Under the pieces are notes generated by a model. The model was not told the DNA's origin and did no database searches. It was given only the letters and a program-made list of their open reading frames with translations. The position numbers and the translations under genes are program-made. Shown here in pieces: positions 12,346-23,590 of a stretch of 64,000 nt of DNA. Numbering within the stretch: position 1 is the stretch's first letter; each line of letters opens with the position of its first letter. Source of the DNA: Eulemur rufifrons (Eukaryota; Chordata; Mammalia; Primates; Lemuridae). The DNA is taken from positions 126,980,280 to 127,044,279 of the forward strand of contig NC_090984.1 in the NCBI RefSeq assembly GCF_041146395.1. Reading direction: 5' to 3'.

Positions 12346-13032
12346 AAAAACACCAAAAACGCCAACAAAAATGAACAAAAACAAACTACATAGCACCTCA
12401 CCACACCGCAAGGCAGAAAGATACACAAATCTGAGGTATATAATTCAGCGACTCAATGTTTTTTTGTTTGTTTGTTTGTTTTACGCCTTAGCACAGCTCT
12501 GCCCCTTCACTTCCGCTCGGCTGGGTCCGGAGCGGCCATTAGATGTTTTTGTTTTTACGCCTTAGCACAGCTCCGCCCCTTCACGCCCGCCCGGCTGGGT
12601 CCCGGGCGGTTTCGCAGTGGATTTCAAGATGGCGTCTGCGCGCCCGCGCAGCTCCGAGGGTGGTGGGGATCCAACCTCCGCGCTCAAAAAGGCGCAGCAG
12701 CCAGAGGCCCAGAGGGCAAAGGTGCCCGCCGGGGCTGTCCGGCTCGTGAGCCGCCGGAAAAAAAAAAGAAAAAGAAAAGAAAAGGAAAAAAAAAAAAAAA
12801 AGAAAGCCAAAACCAAAAAAAACAAACACAAACACAAACACAAACAAACAAAACCCAGAAGAAATTTACCAAGAATAAAATATACAGTTCGGCGAGCCTA
12901 TTCTTCTTGTTCGTGGTTTTTTTTTTTTTTTTTTGCCTTAGCGCAGCTCTGCCCCTTCACCCCGAGCGCGGCCCCGGCATATCCCGCACTCCTGGCGTTG
13001 GTTCAGAGACCAGCGGAGGGCGCCGGGCAGAG

Positions 13033-13420
13033 AGAGCCGCTCGGCACTTTATGGCTCCCGAGCGGTTTCGCCCTCGCTTTCAAGATGGCGCCTGCAGAGC
13101 TCCGGGGCTGGAGGAGACCGGCTACCCGGCAGGCGGAGACCGCCACTGCCTGGGGGCTGGCGAGCAAGGACGCGCACTGGGGGTGACCGGCTGGAGAACC
13201 GCCAAAAAAGGAAGCACGGGCAGAAAGAGCCGCTGGGCACTTTTTGGCTCCCGAGCGGTTTCGCCCTCGCTTTCAAGATGGCGCCTGCCGAGCTCCGGGG
13301 CTGGAGGGGACCGGCTCCCCGGCAGGCAGAGACCGCCACTGCCCGGGGGCTGGCGAGCAAGGACACGCACCGGGGGTCACCGGCTGGAGAACTGCCGAAA
13401 GAGGCAGCACGGGGTACGAC
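13033..13420. repeat. Two tandem ~193-bp GC-rich monomers in the L1 5'UTR
   Basis: CAAGATGGCGCCTGC occurs at 13081 and again at 13274, 193 bp apart, in matching surroundings: GGCTCCCGAGCGGTTTCGCC before and GGGGCTGGCGAGCAAGGAC after. A related but diverged element with TTTCAAGATGGCGTCTGC lies at about 12622. This looks like the monomer array of rodent L1 promoters. Confidence 0.85.
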
Positions 13421-13893
13421 GCTATTTGCTGTCCGGGAGTCTTTTGTGTTTTTCCGCCCTGGGGCAGATCCGTCCCTCCTCGCCAAGCGCTGTCTCAGCT
13501 GAGATCCCCCAGGTTCTAAGGTAATTTCACAAAAAAGCCTCCTGTCTGCAATGCGCCACGTATCCCTCAGTGATTCTGCGCTGGCCTGGGTCAGGGCTCT
13601 GTTCAATTGGGAGCGGAGGGCTAGCCGCTTTCCCGAGAGGCTGCTCCCGCCCCGGCTGGGGGCGGGTGTATCGGACCCGCGCTCCGCTGGCTAGTGTCTG
13701 TCCCGCGTTCCCAATTTTCGTTCACCTCAGACCTCACTCGCTCTGTTTGTCCCACGCTGATTCTCCGTGGATTCACACCGCTGTTCCTGTGTGGGAGCGG
13801 TCTTCTAGCGTTGTGGCAGGTCCGGATCGATGCCTTCCTTCCCGGGAGCGCAGATTCAGGCCGTCACCACCACTCCGCCATCTTTGATCTCTC

Positions 13894-13909
13894 GAGACTT
13901 CTTCATTTT
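13894..13909. repeat. Target-site duplication, right copy, of the full-length L1
   Basis: Pairs with 6109-6124 with one mismatch. The sequence after it (AAACCAACTTCCCTAACAAA) is the continuation of the ancient LINE relic and matches 28010 onward. Confidence 0.9.
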
Positions 13910-14448
13910 AAACCAACTTCCCTAACAAATATATGTGGGACACTCCATCCATCTATAGCAGAGCAGGACGACTGTAGTTAAGAAATTAATATGCACTGTA
14001 CACTTTCAAGTAGCTGGAAGAGAGCATTTTGCATATTCCAAACACAAAGAAATCATAAATGTCTCAGATTATAAATTTGCTATTTGCCTGATTTGATCAT
14101 TAGACATTTTATACACATGTAATATAAAAAATCTAAAATTATTAAGCAGATTTAAAAATGTTAAAAGTCCTTTCTATTTAGATAGGATGGTATTGTCACA
14201 CAGTAAAAATAAACCAACACAGAGCTGAAAAATGTATATTACTTTACCTTTCAATAGTACATTTCCTAAAAATGATACATGCATTCAGTTTTACAAAATA
14301 TATTTAATTGTATTTTATAATATTGGTTGGAATGGACACACTTTCACATAGAAAAATATAATCTCCACTTTGGAGAACTACTTCATAGCATGAATACAGA
14401 TATTTTCAACTGAACCAAGTGGAAAGAGTAACATTGGGGCAGTGCCCG

Positions 14449-14563
14449 TGTGTGTGTGTGTGAGTGTGTGTGTGTGTGAGGTGTGGGAGCCTTTGCAAGT
14501 GCACAGAGCTACGTCCATGGTGGATGTGTTGTGTGTGCGTGTGTGTGTGTGTCTATGTGTGTT
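14449..14563. repeat. (TG)n microsatellites, two tracts
   Basis: TG runs at 14449-14478 and 14525-14563, separated by unique sequence. The duplicate has the same pair at 28549-28579 and 28624-28678 with different lengths, so the tracts were present before duplication and have changed since. Confidence 0.95.
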
Positions 14564-17299
14564 TATGCACCTTCAAATTCTAAGAGATTCTTGGGGATGT
14601 TACTTGGGGTTAGTTATAATATTTGGAAAATTGTTGCCTATATAATTCTTCAAAGATTTATTTTTGTCTGTTTGTTTTTAATTTTCCTTTGGAATGTGAA
14701 ACATACATATTACAATTTTCATAGTGATATTCTGTCTTCTTCACTCTTTTTGTCTATGCAACTTGGTTTGTGTCATTCCCAATGACACTTTCTTAAGTCC
14801 CTGGTTTCATTTTTGGGCTGAGCCCACTCTACTGACGAGTGTACCCAAGGCTTCTTCAATTCTCAAGCACATTGTTTGATTATTTCATGTTTTACGTTTG
14901 ATTCTTGATGTTTCCATCTGTCAGCAGCAGGCACCTGTCTGATCCTACAGTCTGCCGATATTTTCCCTTAGAGATTTTTGTGTATTAGCTCTAGTTGTTT
15001 TAAATATTCTGTTGATTTAGATCATTCTAATATGGTGTCATTTCAAAATCACATTCTGATCATTTGTCCATTATGACTTTTGTCTTCCTCTTGGAAATGT
15101 TTTCTAATTTTTGTGGGTAGCCAGACACATTGCACTGGACAGTTGGTGGGGCCTCATGACCCATGCTGTATTTATGCATCTTCTCCCTGCAGTTTCTCAT
15201 ACCCTACCTTGACTAGGCCTTTCTTGTGGAGGTTTCTGACCATCTCCTCGGGGCCACATTTGGAATCAGTTTCTGCCATGGCTACCACAGTTGAAGGCTG
15301 TTCCTTCTACGTCCAACAGAGGCTTCAGATTCCTCCAGTGACCCCGGTTTCTGTTTCCTGCTTGGCTGTATGTTTGCACCTTGTGCTGTCCTGCAGAGGT
15401 CTGTCTGTGTCAGCTCTGCCACACGCAGTCCCCTGTGATGTCCCCCTGACATTTGTCAATGGATGGACGGGGTGGGCTGAGGTGGGATTGTCTGCCCTTC
15501 AGCAGAGCTGTATTTCTAGTGGGCTGGGGGTCCTGGATCTGGCTGCTGCCTCCAGGTGTCCCCGTCTCTGCCCCAGAGGAGGTGATGGTCCAGCATCTTG
15601 CCCGTCCTCCTGGAGTACAGAGTCCCTGGTTGTCCCTCATTGTTCTGTCTCCCAGCTGCAGGGGTTCTCCCTCGGTGTCCTTACCTTCCAGGTGTGCTGC
15701 CCTTCCCTGCAGATCGAGGCTTTTATTCCACAGGGAATGGGGAGGTGGCTCTGGGCCTAACCTTGGTGGGGACCTCTGTTCCCTCCCAGGTCCTACAGTG
15801 TCCATCTGCGCCCCCAGGATGCCAGTTTTGTAGGTTTTGCGGCAGATCAATTCTCAGTTCCACAGTGGTGATGGGGATGGGTCTGGATGCACTTCCTAAG
15901 TGTGTGCATCCCTCTTTCCCAGAGAGTTTGTGACTGTGCCTGTTACAGAGGACAGAGACAAGAGGAGGGGAATCCCCTTAAACACGTGGCCCCTGAGCAT
16001 TGCCCAGCAGGATGCCTTCACCATGCTCAGCCTCCAGCAGTCCAGTGCACGCTGGCAGCTGCATCCTGCCGTAGCCTGCATTGTATATGGCAGCCCCTGC
16101 CCCAGAGCAGCGAACTCCCTGGCTCTGTCACTTTCTGCAAAACTCATCTCTCCCCACCTCGGGATAGTTTTTAGTCTTATAACACCGGTTATCTGAAGTC
16201 CTAAATAATGTTTGCAAAATTGCAACTACTGCAGTTTATCTGTTGTAGTCAAAGTTGTTATAAGAATAAAATAAAAAAAAATGTTTCACTTGTGTACACC
16301 TTCAAGCTGAGTAGCAGGTTTATTTGTAAGACCCAGAAAATTAAATAAAAATGTATGTTGATCACATCTTAGCAGAAAAAGCACTGTAAATGTGATGATG
16401 GGATATTACTCCTTGTTAATATCTGTGAACATTTGCTGCGCACCACAGCACCACTACGTTTGCTGGTCTTTATGCTGAGTTCATAAGAGGATGGACTACA
16501 CTATTCCATTGTTATGTATTCTAGAAAATAAAAACTAATGTACTTTAACAAGATCAGTATCTGCCCAGGAGATGGAGGAAGAAGGTTAGTGGACAGAAGG
16601 GAAGACAGAAGAAGAGATGGAAACATTACCGAGAATTGATTTGTCACTGTCCTAATAATGATTATGGATGTGTGAATTTTTGTCAATTACACACTCTAAA
16701 TATATGAAGTTCTCCCCATGTCAATTATAACTCATAAAACTGATTTCACATAAATCCTAAAAATACTATTGGTAAGAAGTCTTACAAAGATAATATGTTA
16801 CGTGTCCAAACATGTTGAAAATTCAGCAGCATCCTCCTTGGCCTCTGCCTATGTTGGGGTAAAGTCCAGGTGTGGAAAACCACACATGTTCTCATGACAG
16901 AGTTCTTGAACCCACACTAAGCTGCTCAGCTCTGTGCAGGAGATGGTTCATGGGTCAGGCGTGTGCAGTGCTGAGGAGCACAGGCTCAGATCCCAGAACT
17001 CACTCTCCCCAGACTGAGCTCCTGACACATTACACAGGCCCTCGATGCCCTGGGGTGACTCTCACGTTTGTAATATGGAACAGAGATGGACACTTAGAGT
17101 ACATGATCCATGTCCATGTGGCAATAGGAAGTACGATGATGGATGCTCAGTATTTACCAGATTACAATTTCCTAAGAAGAGCTTACATTGTATCAAATGT
17201 TGCTGTGGTCATACACCCTCCCCCCAGACACTCACTTCTGATCTGGACCCTGCCCTCCCTCAGGCGTCCCACCCCAGAGCTTGCTATATAGCAGGGGAC

Positions 17300-17307
17300 A
17301 TGCAAAT
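17300..17307 (+). promoter_or_regulatory. Octamer ATGCAAAT of V1 promoter
   Basis: Exact Oct-1/Oct-2/OCA-B site 133 bp before the leader ATG, in the stretch GCTATATAGCAGGGGAC-octamer-AGGGCCC that is repeated at all six IGHV3 genes here. Confidence 0.9.
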
Positions 17308-17432
17308 AGGGCCCTGCCTCTGCTGATGAAAACCAGCCCAGCCCTCACCCTGCAGCTCTGGGACAGGAGCCCCAGACCAGGCATTCCCAGGCGTCCCCAT
17401 TCGGTCAACAGGACTGAACACATTGACTCACC

Positions 17433-17889
17433 ATGGAGTCTGGGCTGTGCTGGGTTTTCCTTGTTGCTCTGTTACAAGGTAATTCATGGAGAACTAGAGA
17501 TATTGGGTGTGGGAGTGGATGTGAGTGAGAGAAACAGGGGCGTGTGTGGCAGTTTCTGACCAGGCTGTGTCTGTGTTTGCAGGTGTCCAGTGTGAGGTGC
17601 AGCTGGTGGAGTCTGGGGGAGGCTTGGTGCAGCCTGGGGGGTCCCTGAGACTCTCCTGTGCAGCCTCCGGATTCACCTTCAGCAGCAACTACAGGCACTG
17701 GGTCCGCCAGGCTCCAGGGAAGGGGCTGGAGTGGGTCTCAAGAATTTATGGTAATGGTGGTAGCACAAGCTACGCAGACACCGTGAAGGGCCGATTCACC
17801 ATCTCCACAGACAGCAGCAAGAACACGGTGTATCTGCAAATGAACAGTCTGAGAGCCGAGGACACGGCCCTGTACTACTGCACTAGAGA
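17433..17889 (+). CDS. IGHV3: V1: IGHV3-subgroup variable gene
   Basis: Leader exon 17433-17478 ([15 protein letters not shown]), GT donor at 17479, 104-bp intron, AG acceptor at 17581-17582, V exon 17583-17889. The mature part starts [10 protein letters not shown], with Cys22 in RLSCAAS, Trp36 in [15 protein letters not shown], a 17-residue CDR2 and Cys92 in DTALYYCTR. It encodes the heavy-chain variable domain after V-D-J joining in B cells. It has no stop or frameshift. Two framework residues are unusual: Arg at position 34 (YRHW), where a buried Met or similar is expected, and Thr-Asp-Ser in place of Arg-Asp-Asn in FR3 (ISTDSSKN). It may therefore be an open but poorly folding gene. It ends directly at its RSS. 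Confidence 0.93.
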
Positions 17890-17928
17890 CACAGTGAGGG
17901 GACATCAGTGTGAGCCCAGACACAAACC
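17890..17928 (+). other. V1 recombination signal (23-RSS)
   Basis: Heptamer CACAGTG 17890-17896, spacer of exactly 23 bp, nonamer ACACAAACC 17920-17928. Consensus heptamer and the usual IGHV3 nonamer. Confidence 0.95.
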
Positions 17929-17948
17929 TCCTGCGGGTGCGCGCGGGG

Positions 17949-17962
17949 CCGCCAGGGGGCGC
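17949..17962 (+). promoter_or_regulatory. CTCF-like motif 3' of V1 RSS
   Basis: CCGCCAGGGGGCGC, 20 bp past the nonamer. It fits the CTCF core (CCANNAGGGGGCGC type) except G for A at the third base. Confidence 0.65.
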
Positions 17963-18004
17963 GCAAGACACAGGAGCAGAGTCAGCCCAGGGCAGGTGCA
18001 GGTG

Positions 18005-20881
18005 CAGGGTAAGGGCTGGTTTCCTCTCAGGGTCGTGGCTTCCTCTCCATAAAACGGTTTCCTCTGTGGAACTTCTCTGAATTCACGATTCTGTGTTTCC
18101 CTCTGCAGTCTCTGTGTTAGATATGTTTGTGCTAATGAGAGAAAATATTGTAACCTGCTCAAAAGGCAGACAGTGGCTTCCAGTCATGTTCTCCTCTCCC
18201 CAAATGGACATGAATGATCAACACTTCTCAATAAGTCCGAAAATGAATAAAAGATTTTTTTCTTGGACAGCACAATGCAGCACAGCATACAGAAGTACAC
18301 GTTCCTTCTAGGCGTCAAGCAGGATAAAGCACCTACTGGACGTCAGGGGCAGACGGAGTCAGCGTCCTAAGCAAGAGCAGGAAGACCCCGTGGAGCTCCC
18401 TGTCCCAGCACCAGGCTCACAACATCGATTATATCTGACAGAATTCAAGGGCAGAGGGACCCACCGACATTTAGGGTAGATGTTGACTCTGATGGTGTTA
18501 GACACCTGCACACACAGGCAGGCACAGATGCGCACACACACACACACACACACACAGGCTGCCACAGATGCACACACACACACACACACACACACTGAGT
18601 GAACACGGGAAGAGTGAGTCTCTCCACTACTGAGGTGTCTGCAGAGCAGGGCAGGCCTCTCAAAACAGTTCCAAGTGGCTTCGTAGGGCAGGAAGGGAGA
18701 CTGGCTCAGGTTTTCACAACAGTTCCCTGGTGGGAAAGGGAGGGGGCTCTCACTCCCAGGAAGTGTCTGCTGGTGTCTGGGCCTCTGACAGCCATCTGGT
18801 GAGAAAGCACCTGTGATTCCTTCCTAGGATTCCCATGAGTGGGGCAAACAGGGAAGACGAAGGATGGGCCTTCAGATGTCAGCGGACAGACACCACGTAA
18901 GAGACTTTGACTTCTTATTCCACTCAACAACTATTAAATATTTTTACATTTATTTGAAAAGCAGGGAAAGGCCTTTATGGGTGGAAAACAATGAGGTCTG
19001 CCAAAAAATAGAAGACGTTTCATTAGTATGAAGAAATCATAGTACTAATGAGGATGAGCAGGAGGAGGAGTTAGACAGGGTCTTGGTCCAATGTCATGGG
19101 GGGAAGCTTTTCACTGTCCACACTCATCAGCTTATCCTGAAGGCCCTGGGTCTGCTGTGGCCTTCAAAATATCAGAAGGTTCACAGGTTCTACTAGGATG
19201 CTCAGTTTGACATTCTCTACCACAGCAGCCTTCCAAGTATCTAGAATTCTGAACTGATGCTGTTGTTCTGAAATGTGAACCCGAGGGTTTCCTCCCTGGA
19301 ATTGCACTGCTGTGTTTCCCTTAAAGTCCTTAATAATATTTGCTCCAGTATGGCTCAAGACCAGTATTTGCCTGATGTTTCTCCATCACACACTCTGTGC
19401 TGGTTGAACATGATGACAGACTGCTAAATAGATGCAGTAAAAGGACCCTGAATCTGTGGTGATAGGAGTGTCTATAATGCATTAATTGCTTTCAAAATTA
19501 TTTACTCTCACAAGCAATAAGGAAAATGCTAGTAATTGTGATAAAATCTAAATGTTTGTTCAGTTGCTACCAAGGGAAAGTGTAACAACTGATGTGTCCT
19601 TGAGGGACTGGACCACAATGCTGTAAGCAAGTTCTCATGGTAGACTGGCGAAGGAGTTCAAGAATTGCTTAAAACTGTGACATTCAAATTTCATAATGCT
19701 AATTGGATAAACATTTTCAACACTTACAAAATATTTCCAATGAGTGGACGGTGTGTTACATGAGCAGTGATGATGCCTCACAAGGTTAGACAGCATCACA
19801 AACTAAGTTTAGGCTGCTTGTTCTCAGTAATGACTTCGTACAACACTTGTTTAACCCCCATGTTATTTTTTGCATGATTTCTATTTACTTTAGTTGGATC
19901 TCTAGGATTTAGAAGTCTATCTAGAAGTTTTTTAGTTTTTTCTTCATTTTGATACATTTACCAGAACTTTTGAGAAACCCTTTTGTTTGCAAAATATCCC
20001 AAGTTCATGTACTATTTTAAAAACATATGCATTCAATCCTGGATTTTGGCTAATTGACAAGCACCAAGAAGGGCAATGACTTTTGCCACACGGGCTGATT
20101 TTACCTCCAGTTGGGCTGATTTTACTTCCATTTCCAATGGAAAGTTTTCTTCGGTAACATGAATCACTGCTTAGTAACTTCCAGGTTCATTATTGAACTG
20201 TGATTGATCGACAAATACTATTGTCTGAAGTGTCTTAATGAGAATCTCATCCAAGGAATATACAGAACTTTTTCGCTGATGCAGACAAAATAGCTCTGTG
20301 CCCACACTTAGCTTTCAGCCACGTGTCCTAGCACACAATGAACCGCACGCCACTGTTCACCTCACCTGGAGCTTCTGACTAGGAAATGAGGTACTTTTGA
20401 TTTTAATGCCTCTAGACCATCATATCTGGCTATTTTAGCAAAAATTAATGGCAACATGAAATAACTAAACAATAAGGAAAATCATAACCTAATCAAACAG
20501 GAAGCCAGATGTGAGTGGCTCCATCTTTGCCAGTTTCAAAAGTTCATGCACCCAAGGAGCTTCTTGTCTCGACATTTCACACTGATATGCAGAAAACGTC
20601 CGCTTCATCCACCAATCCCCTCTTGTGTGGATGTGCTGAGACTGTTTTCAGGGTCCCACAGATAGGACAAGTGGTGGAAGTGGAGAGGACACCTTTCTGA
20701 AGTTTGCCCTGAAGGATCAGCAAGGTCACAACAGAGACTCTCTCCTGCCTCCATGACTAGAACTCTGTCACACGCCCACATGCACACGAATTCCTGATGG
20801 GCATAAATGCTACAATGATGAGGCTGACCATTTTATCACATAAAATTACTGGAAACTGACATAAATATTTTCTTTTCCTTT
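18005..20881 (+). repeat. Type-1 V-gene 3' flank (V1)
   Basis: Matches 32155-34955 downstream of V3, and from 18967 matches the window start. It begins GGGCTGGTTTCCTCTCAGGG and contains the CA repeat at 18533. Homology to the other copies stops at about 20881 in a TTTTCCTTTTTC tract. No gene is seen. Confidence 0.85.
18533..18597. repeat. (CA)n microsatellite
   Basis: Two CA runs split by GGCTGCCACAGATG. The paralogous place at 32655-32708 has a shorter, impure version, showing length change after duplication. Confidence 0.95.
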
Positions 20882-23380
20882 TTCTGCGGGGAGTTAGCTA
20901 AGCTCCCCTCTAAATTTCGGGACCCTCAGACAGGGGTTGTCACAAAGGATGAATAATTAGTAGGAAACAGAAATAAAAATAATACACAGAGACACAGATA
21001 TAATTTATAAAGTAAAGATTTATGAAGTTAGATAAGGCAGGGTGCCCAGAAAGTTATATTTGTTCCCACAGAAATGCAACTCAGACTGAATTTTTACAGA
21101 GATACTTACAGGGCAGATACAGGTTCTCCTTCCAGTGAACCCCATGCTGAGTGTCTCTTACTGAGAAATGCAGCCCTTGGCCCCAGGAAATGTCAGGCTG
21201 ACACCATTAACAGAATTGGGTGCAGGGTAATCACACGGCTAGTGGTCCTGGGCGAGGGTTGGGTTTGGAAAGACACACACATGCGCTGGATCCAGGCAAG
21301 GTGAGTTGCTGCACCTTCCAGACTCAGAGTTCTTAGGGAATTTCTCATCAAGTGATTCCGTCACTCAGTTCAGGAGCCATGTTGAGGTCACTGCTCGGCT
21401 CTTTTGCTCGCAGACTTCAGATTAGGCAGAGGGAGGACCTCAGTCTGCCTTGGGGGGAGAAAGCACATGAAGTTGGGTGATGCATGTCACCCAGCCCTGC
21501 CATTGTGGCCACTTAATTCATGGACCATTCGGGCTGCGCTGGAGTCGCTGGTCGCAGAGGGCGACTGTTGTCCACTGGCTAATCCCAGGCACGTGAGTGT
21601 CAGTGTGATGGCACAGGGAGTGCACTCTGCAGATGCCGGGACAAAATGCAGAGGGCTTCTCGCCAAGGCCCGGACAGCACACTCATGCATAACCCACATG
21701 CTAGTCACGGGTGCTGCCTGCAGGGAGAAAGAACCAAGAGGATCAATTTCATTACCTGGTAACACACACCCAAATGTCACATGGCTCTTTAAGATTGAAC
21801 AAGAAATGCTCTACAGGTGGCCCAGGTCCGAGCACAGGTGTCATCCGGACACTCTCAGTGGTGCCCACATGCAGGCCCACCTCCCACGCAGGCTTCGCTC
21901 CAGTCCCTGCACCAGCCCTCACACAGGGGACTGGGGACCAGTCCTGTGTCAGATCCTCTACCGTACTGGCTGGGGGAGGTAAATTACAGTGTGGGTTACG
22001 TCTGTTATCTGCTGTGAATTAATCTTTGTGAGTGGAGAGCACAAGAATTATGGAAGAAAATGTTGGAAAACTCTTCTACGTACAAGCTTATGCCACAAGA
22101 TTATTAAGACCACAATGGTAATCACGGCAACAAGAAAAATTAACATATGGGTCTTGATTAATGTACACCAGGGTCCCTTGTAGGGATTCCTTGGTCACAA
22201 GGAATGGAGCATGTGCCGGGCCCTACAGAGTGCTGTGGCATCTGGGTCTGCTAAACAGTGGTAGGGGCGAGATTCATTCCTATCCACACACCATGGTGAC
22301 AACTTGAGAAATCTCTCTTTTTATTGCCCCAATGTTAGGCTGTGATTGATTAGAAGTTCTGCTTCCCAGGAAGGATCACACCTATTGGGGGAACAGTGTG
22401 CTCCCCTGAATCTGAGACCTGGTCTGAGCCCATTCAGTCGTGAGGACCACCCAACAACGACAGGCCCTCTCCCACTGATCGACACTAACTCTGCTTTGGA
22501 GGCTAAGCTTGTGTACCCATGGAGGCAGGGACCATCCCTCAGGCCTAGGCAGATTCTGTGGTTTCTCCACTGCGTCCCACACTGGGGAGGTCAAGTGCAT
22601 CAGCCACATGCCTGCGGGTGGCAGAGGGACCAAGGACAATGGCTCTGCAGTGCTCAGGCCTGAGTCACTCCATCAGGGAACAACATGCAGCAACCCTCAC
22701 TGCAAAGTGCTGCCACGTGTTAGAAGGTTCCAGAGTGGAGGTAGTAGGGGACACTAGTGAATGACAAGTAGGACCACAGGGCCACCTGCAGCCATGCACA
22801 GTGGAGTCTGGGCACTAACACTCACGTCGTGACTTCCACAAAGATCAGGGCTGGCTACTGTCCCAAGCGTGTGTCAGCCCCATAGACTGAACCCGGGCCA
22901 GTGTGGACCCACCTGGCAAGAGGGAGATGTCAGGACAAACTTCAGTGGATCCTTCTTGGCCCCACTCATGTGCTCTGGGCCCAGCACAGAGGAAGCACAG
23001 TTGCATTTGACAATTTGTGTGAATCCGAATCCCCTCAGCTGAGTGAGACTCATGTCACAGTTAATGCACAAACGCGTCAAGGGCAGTGTGGATTCTGTGG
23101 CCCAAAGTTCATTGCAACCTTGAAGTTGTAACACTAGATGCAGCAAAGTCCCATCATGTTCTCATTAGTGAAAGGGGATACTGCAGACCCCATTAGGCAT
23201 GTCCACACTGGTGCTGGGGATGGTTCATACGCGCAGTAGGATCTAGTGTCGGGGAGCTCAGATACAGATACTGCAGGTAGCTCTCACTAGACACGTCCTT
23301 CCTCTTGCACACATTGCAAAACTGCACCATCCTTCTCTTTGTAGTTTCATCTGTGAAATATCATGACCTATGAACTCCTC
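20882..23380. other. Unique 2.5-kb segment replacing the usual V upstream region
   Basis: Between type-1 flank and the V2 promoter the sequence matches no other part of the window. The first 200 bp (TCTGCGGGGAGTTAGC onward, then ACACAGAGACACAGATATAA and TTATAAAGTAAAGATTTATG) looks like an antisense retroviral LTR end, but I cannot name the family. The rest is moderately GC-rich with no convincing exon. V-type homology resumes at about 23380. Confidence 0.6.
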
Positions 23381-23457
23381 CAGGATGCTCACCTCTTCCC
23401 TGGGCCCTGCCTTCTCCGCAGGTGTCCCCACTCAGGGCTTCCTATATAGCAGGGGAC

Positions 23458-23465
23458 ATGCAAAT
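23458..23465 (+). promoter_or_regulatory. Octamer ATGCAAAT of V2 promoter
   Basis: Exact octamer 133 bp before the leader ATG; the surrounding 60 bp match the other IGHV3 promoters although everything further upstream differs. Confidence 0.9.
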
Positions 23466-23590
23466 AGGGCCCTCCCTCTGCTGATGAAAACCAGCCCAGC
23501 CCTCACCCTGCAGCTCTGGGACAGGAGGCCCAGCCCCGCCATTCCCAGGTGTCCCCAGTCGGTGATCAGGACTGAACACAGTTACTCACC

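Larger units (their letters stand above)
6122..13893 (-). mobile_element. L1: Full-length young LINE-1, antisense to the IGHV genes
   Basis: A complete L1 of about 7.77 kb on the minus strand: T-rich tail 6121-6195, 3'UTR to 6527, ORF2 6528-10406, a 39-bp inter-ORF gap, ORF1 10446-11450, and a very long GC-rich 5'UTR 11451-13893. A 16-bp target duplication brackets it and the duplicated locus at 28.0 kb is empty. It is therefore younger than the 14-kb duplication. ORF2 is open throughout but ORF1 has one stop codon, so this copy is probably not autonomous. Confidence 0.95.
11451..13893 (-). promoter_or_regulatory. L1 5'UTR with repeated promoter units
   Basis: About 2.44 kb of mostly GC-rich sequence between ORF1 and the L1 5' end, against about 0.9 kb in human L1. 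Reading from the L1 start, it begins with CAAAGATGGCGGAGTGG (plus-strand 13870-13886), which resembles the YY1-type site at the start of primate L1s. Two tandem monomers of about 193 bp lie at roughly 13033-13420. A shorter unit recurs at 12482, 12554 and 12933. A purine-rich tract is at 12181-12340 and another at 12757-12850. Confidence 0.8.
2339..17290 (+). repeat. Type-2 flank plus V upstream block (segmental duplication copy 1)
   Basis: Collinear with 24705-31440 once two insertions are subtracted: an LTR at 5371 and an L1 at 6122. Landmarks shared with copy 2 include the LTR at 3233/25598, an ancient L1 relic at 4900/27280, the TG repeats at 14449/28549 and the block at 15080/29206. The last 2.2 kb also matches 60660-62790 upstream of V7. 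No host protein gene is supported in it. Confidence 0.85.

Noticed and set aside
12021..12428. Lys/Arg-rich and Phe/Leu-rich ORFs on both strands
   Set aside because: They are translations of the homopurine tract in the L1 5'UTR, with no domain or codon signal.
13049..13606. 185-codon minus-strand ORF in the L1 5'UTR
   Set aside because: It is a product of the GC-rich tandem monomers; its sequence repeats with the monomer period and resembles no protein.
17525..18052. Continuous ORF through intron, V exon, RSS and flank as one protein
   Set aside because: The V exon ends at the RSS; readthrough into spacer and flank is chance. The same applies to the similar ORFs at 23702, 31674, 35740, 46182, 50301 and 63021.
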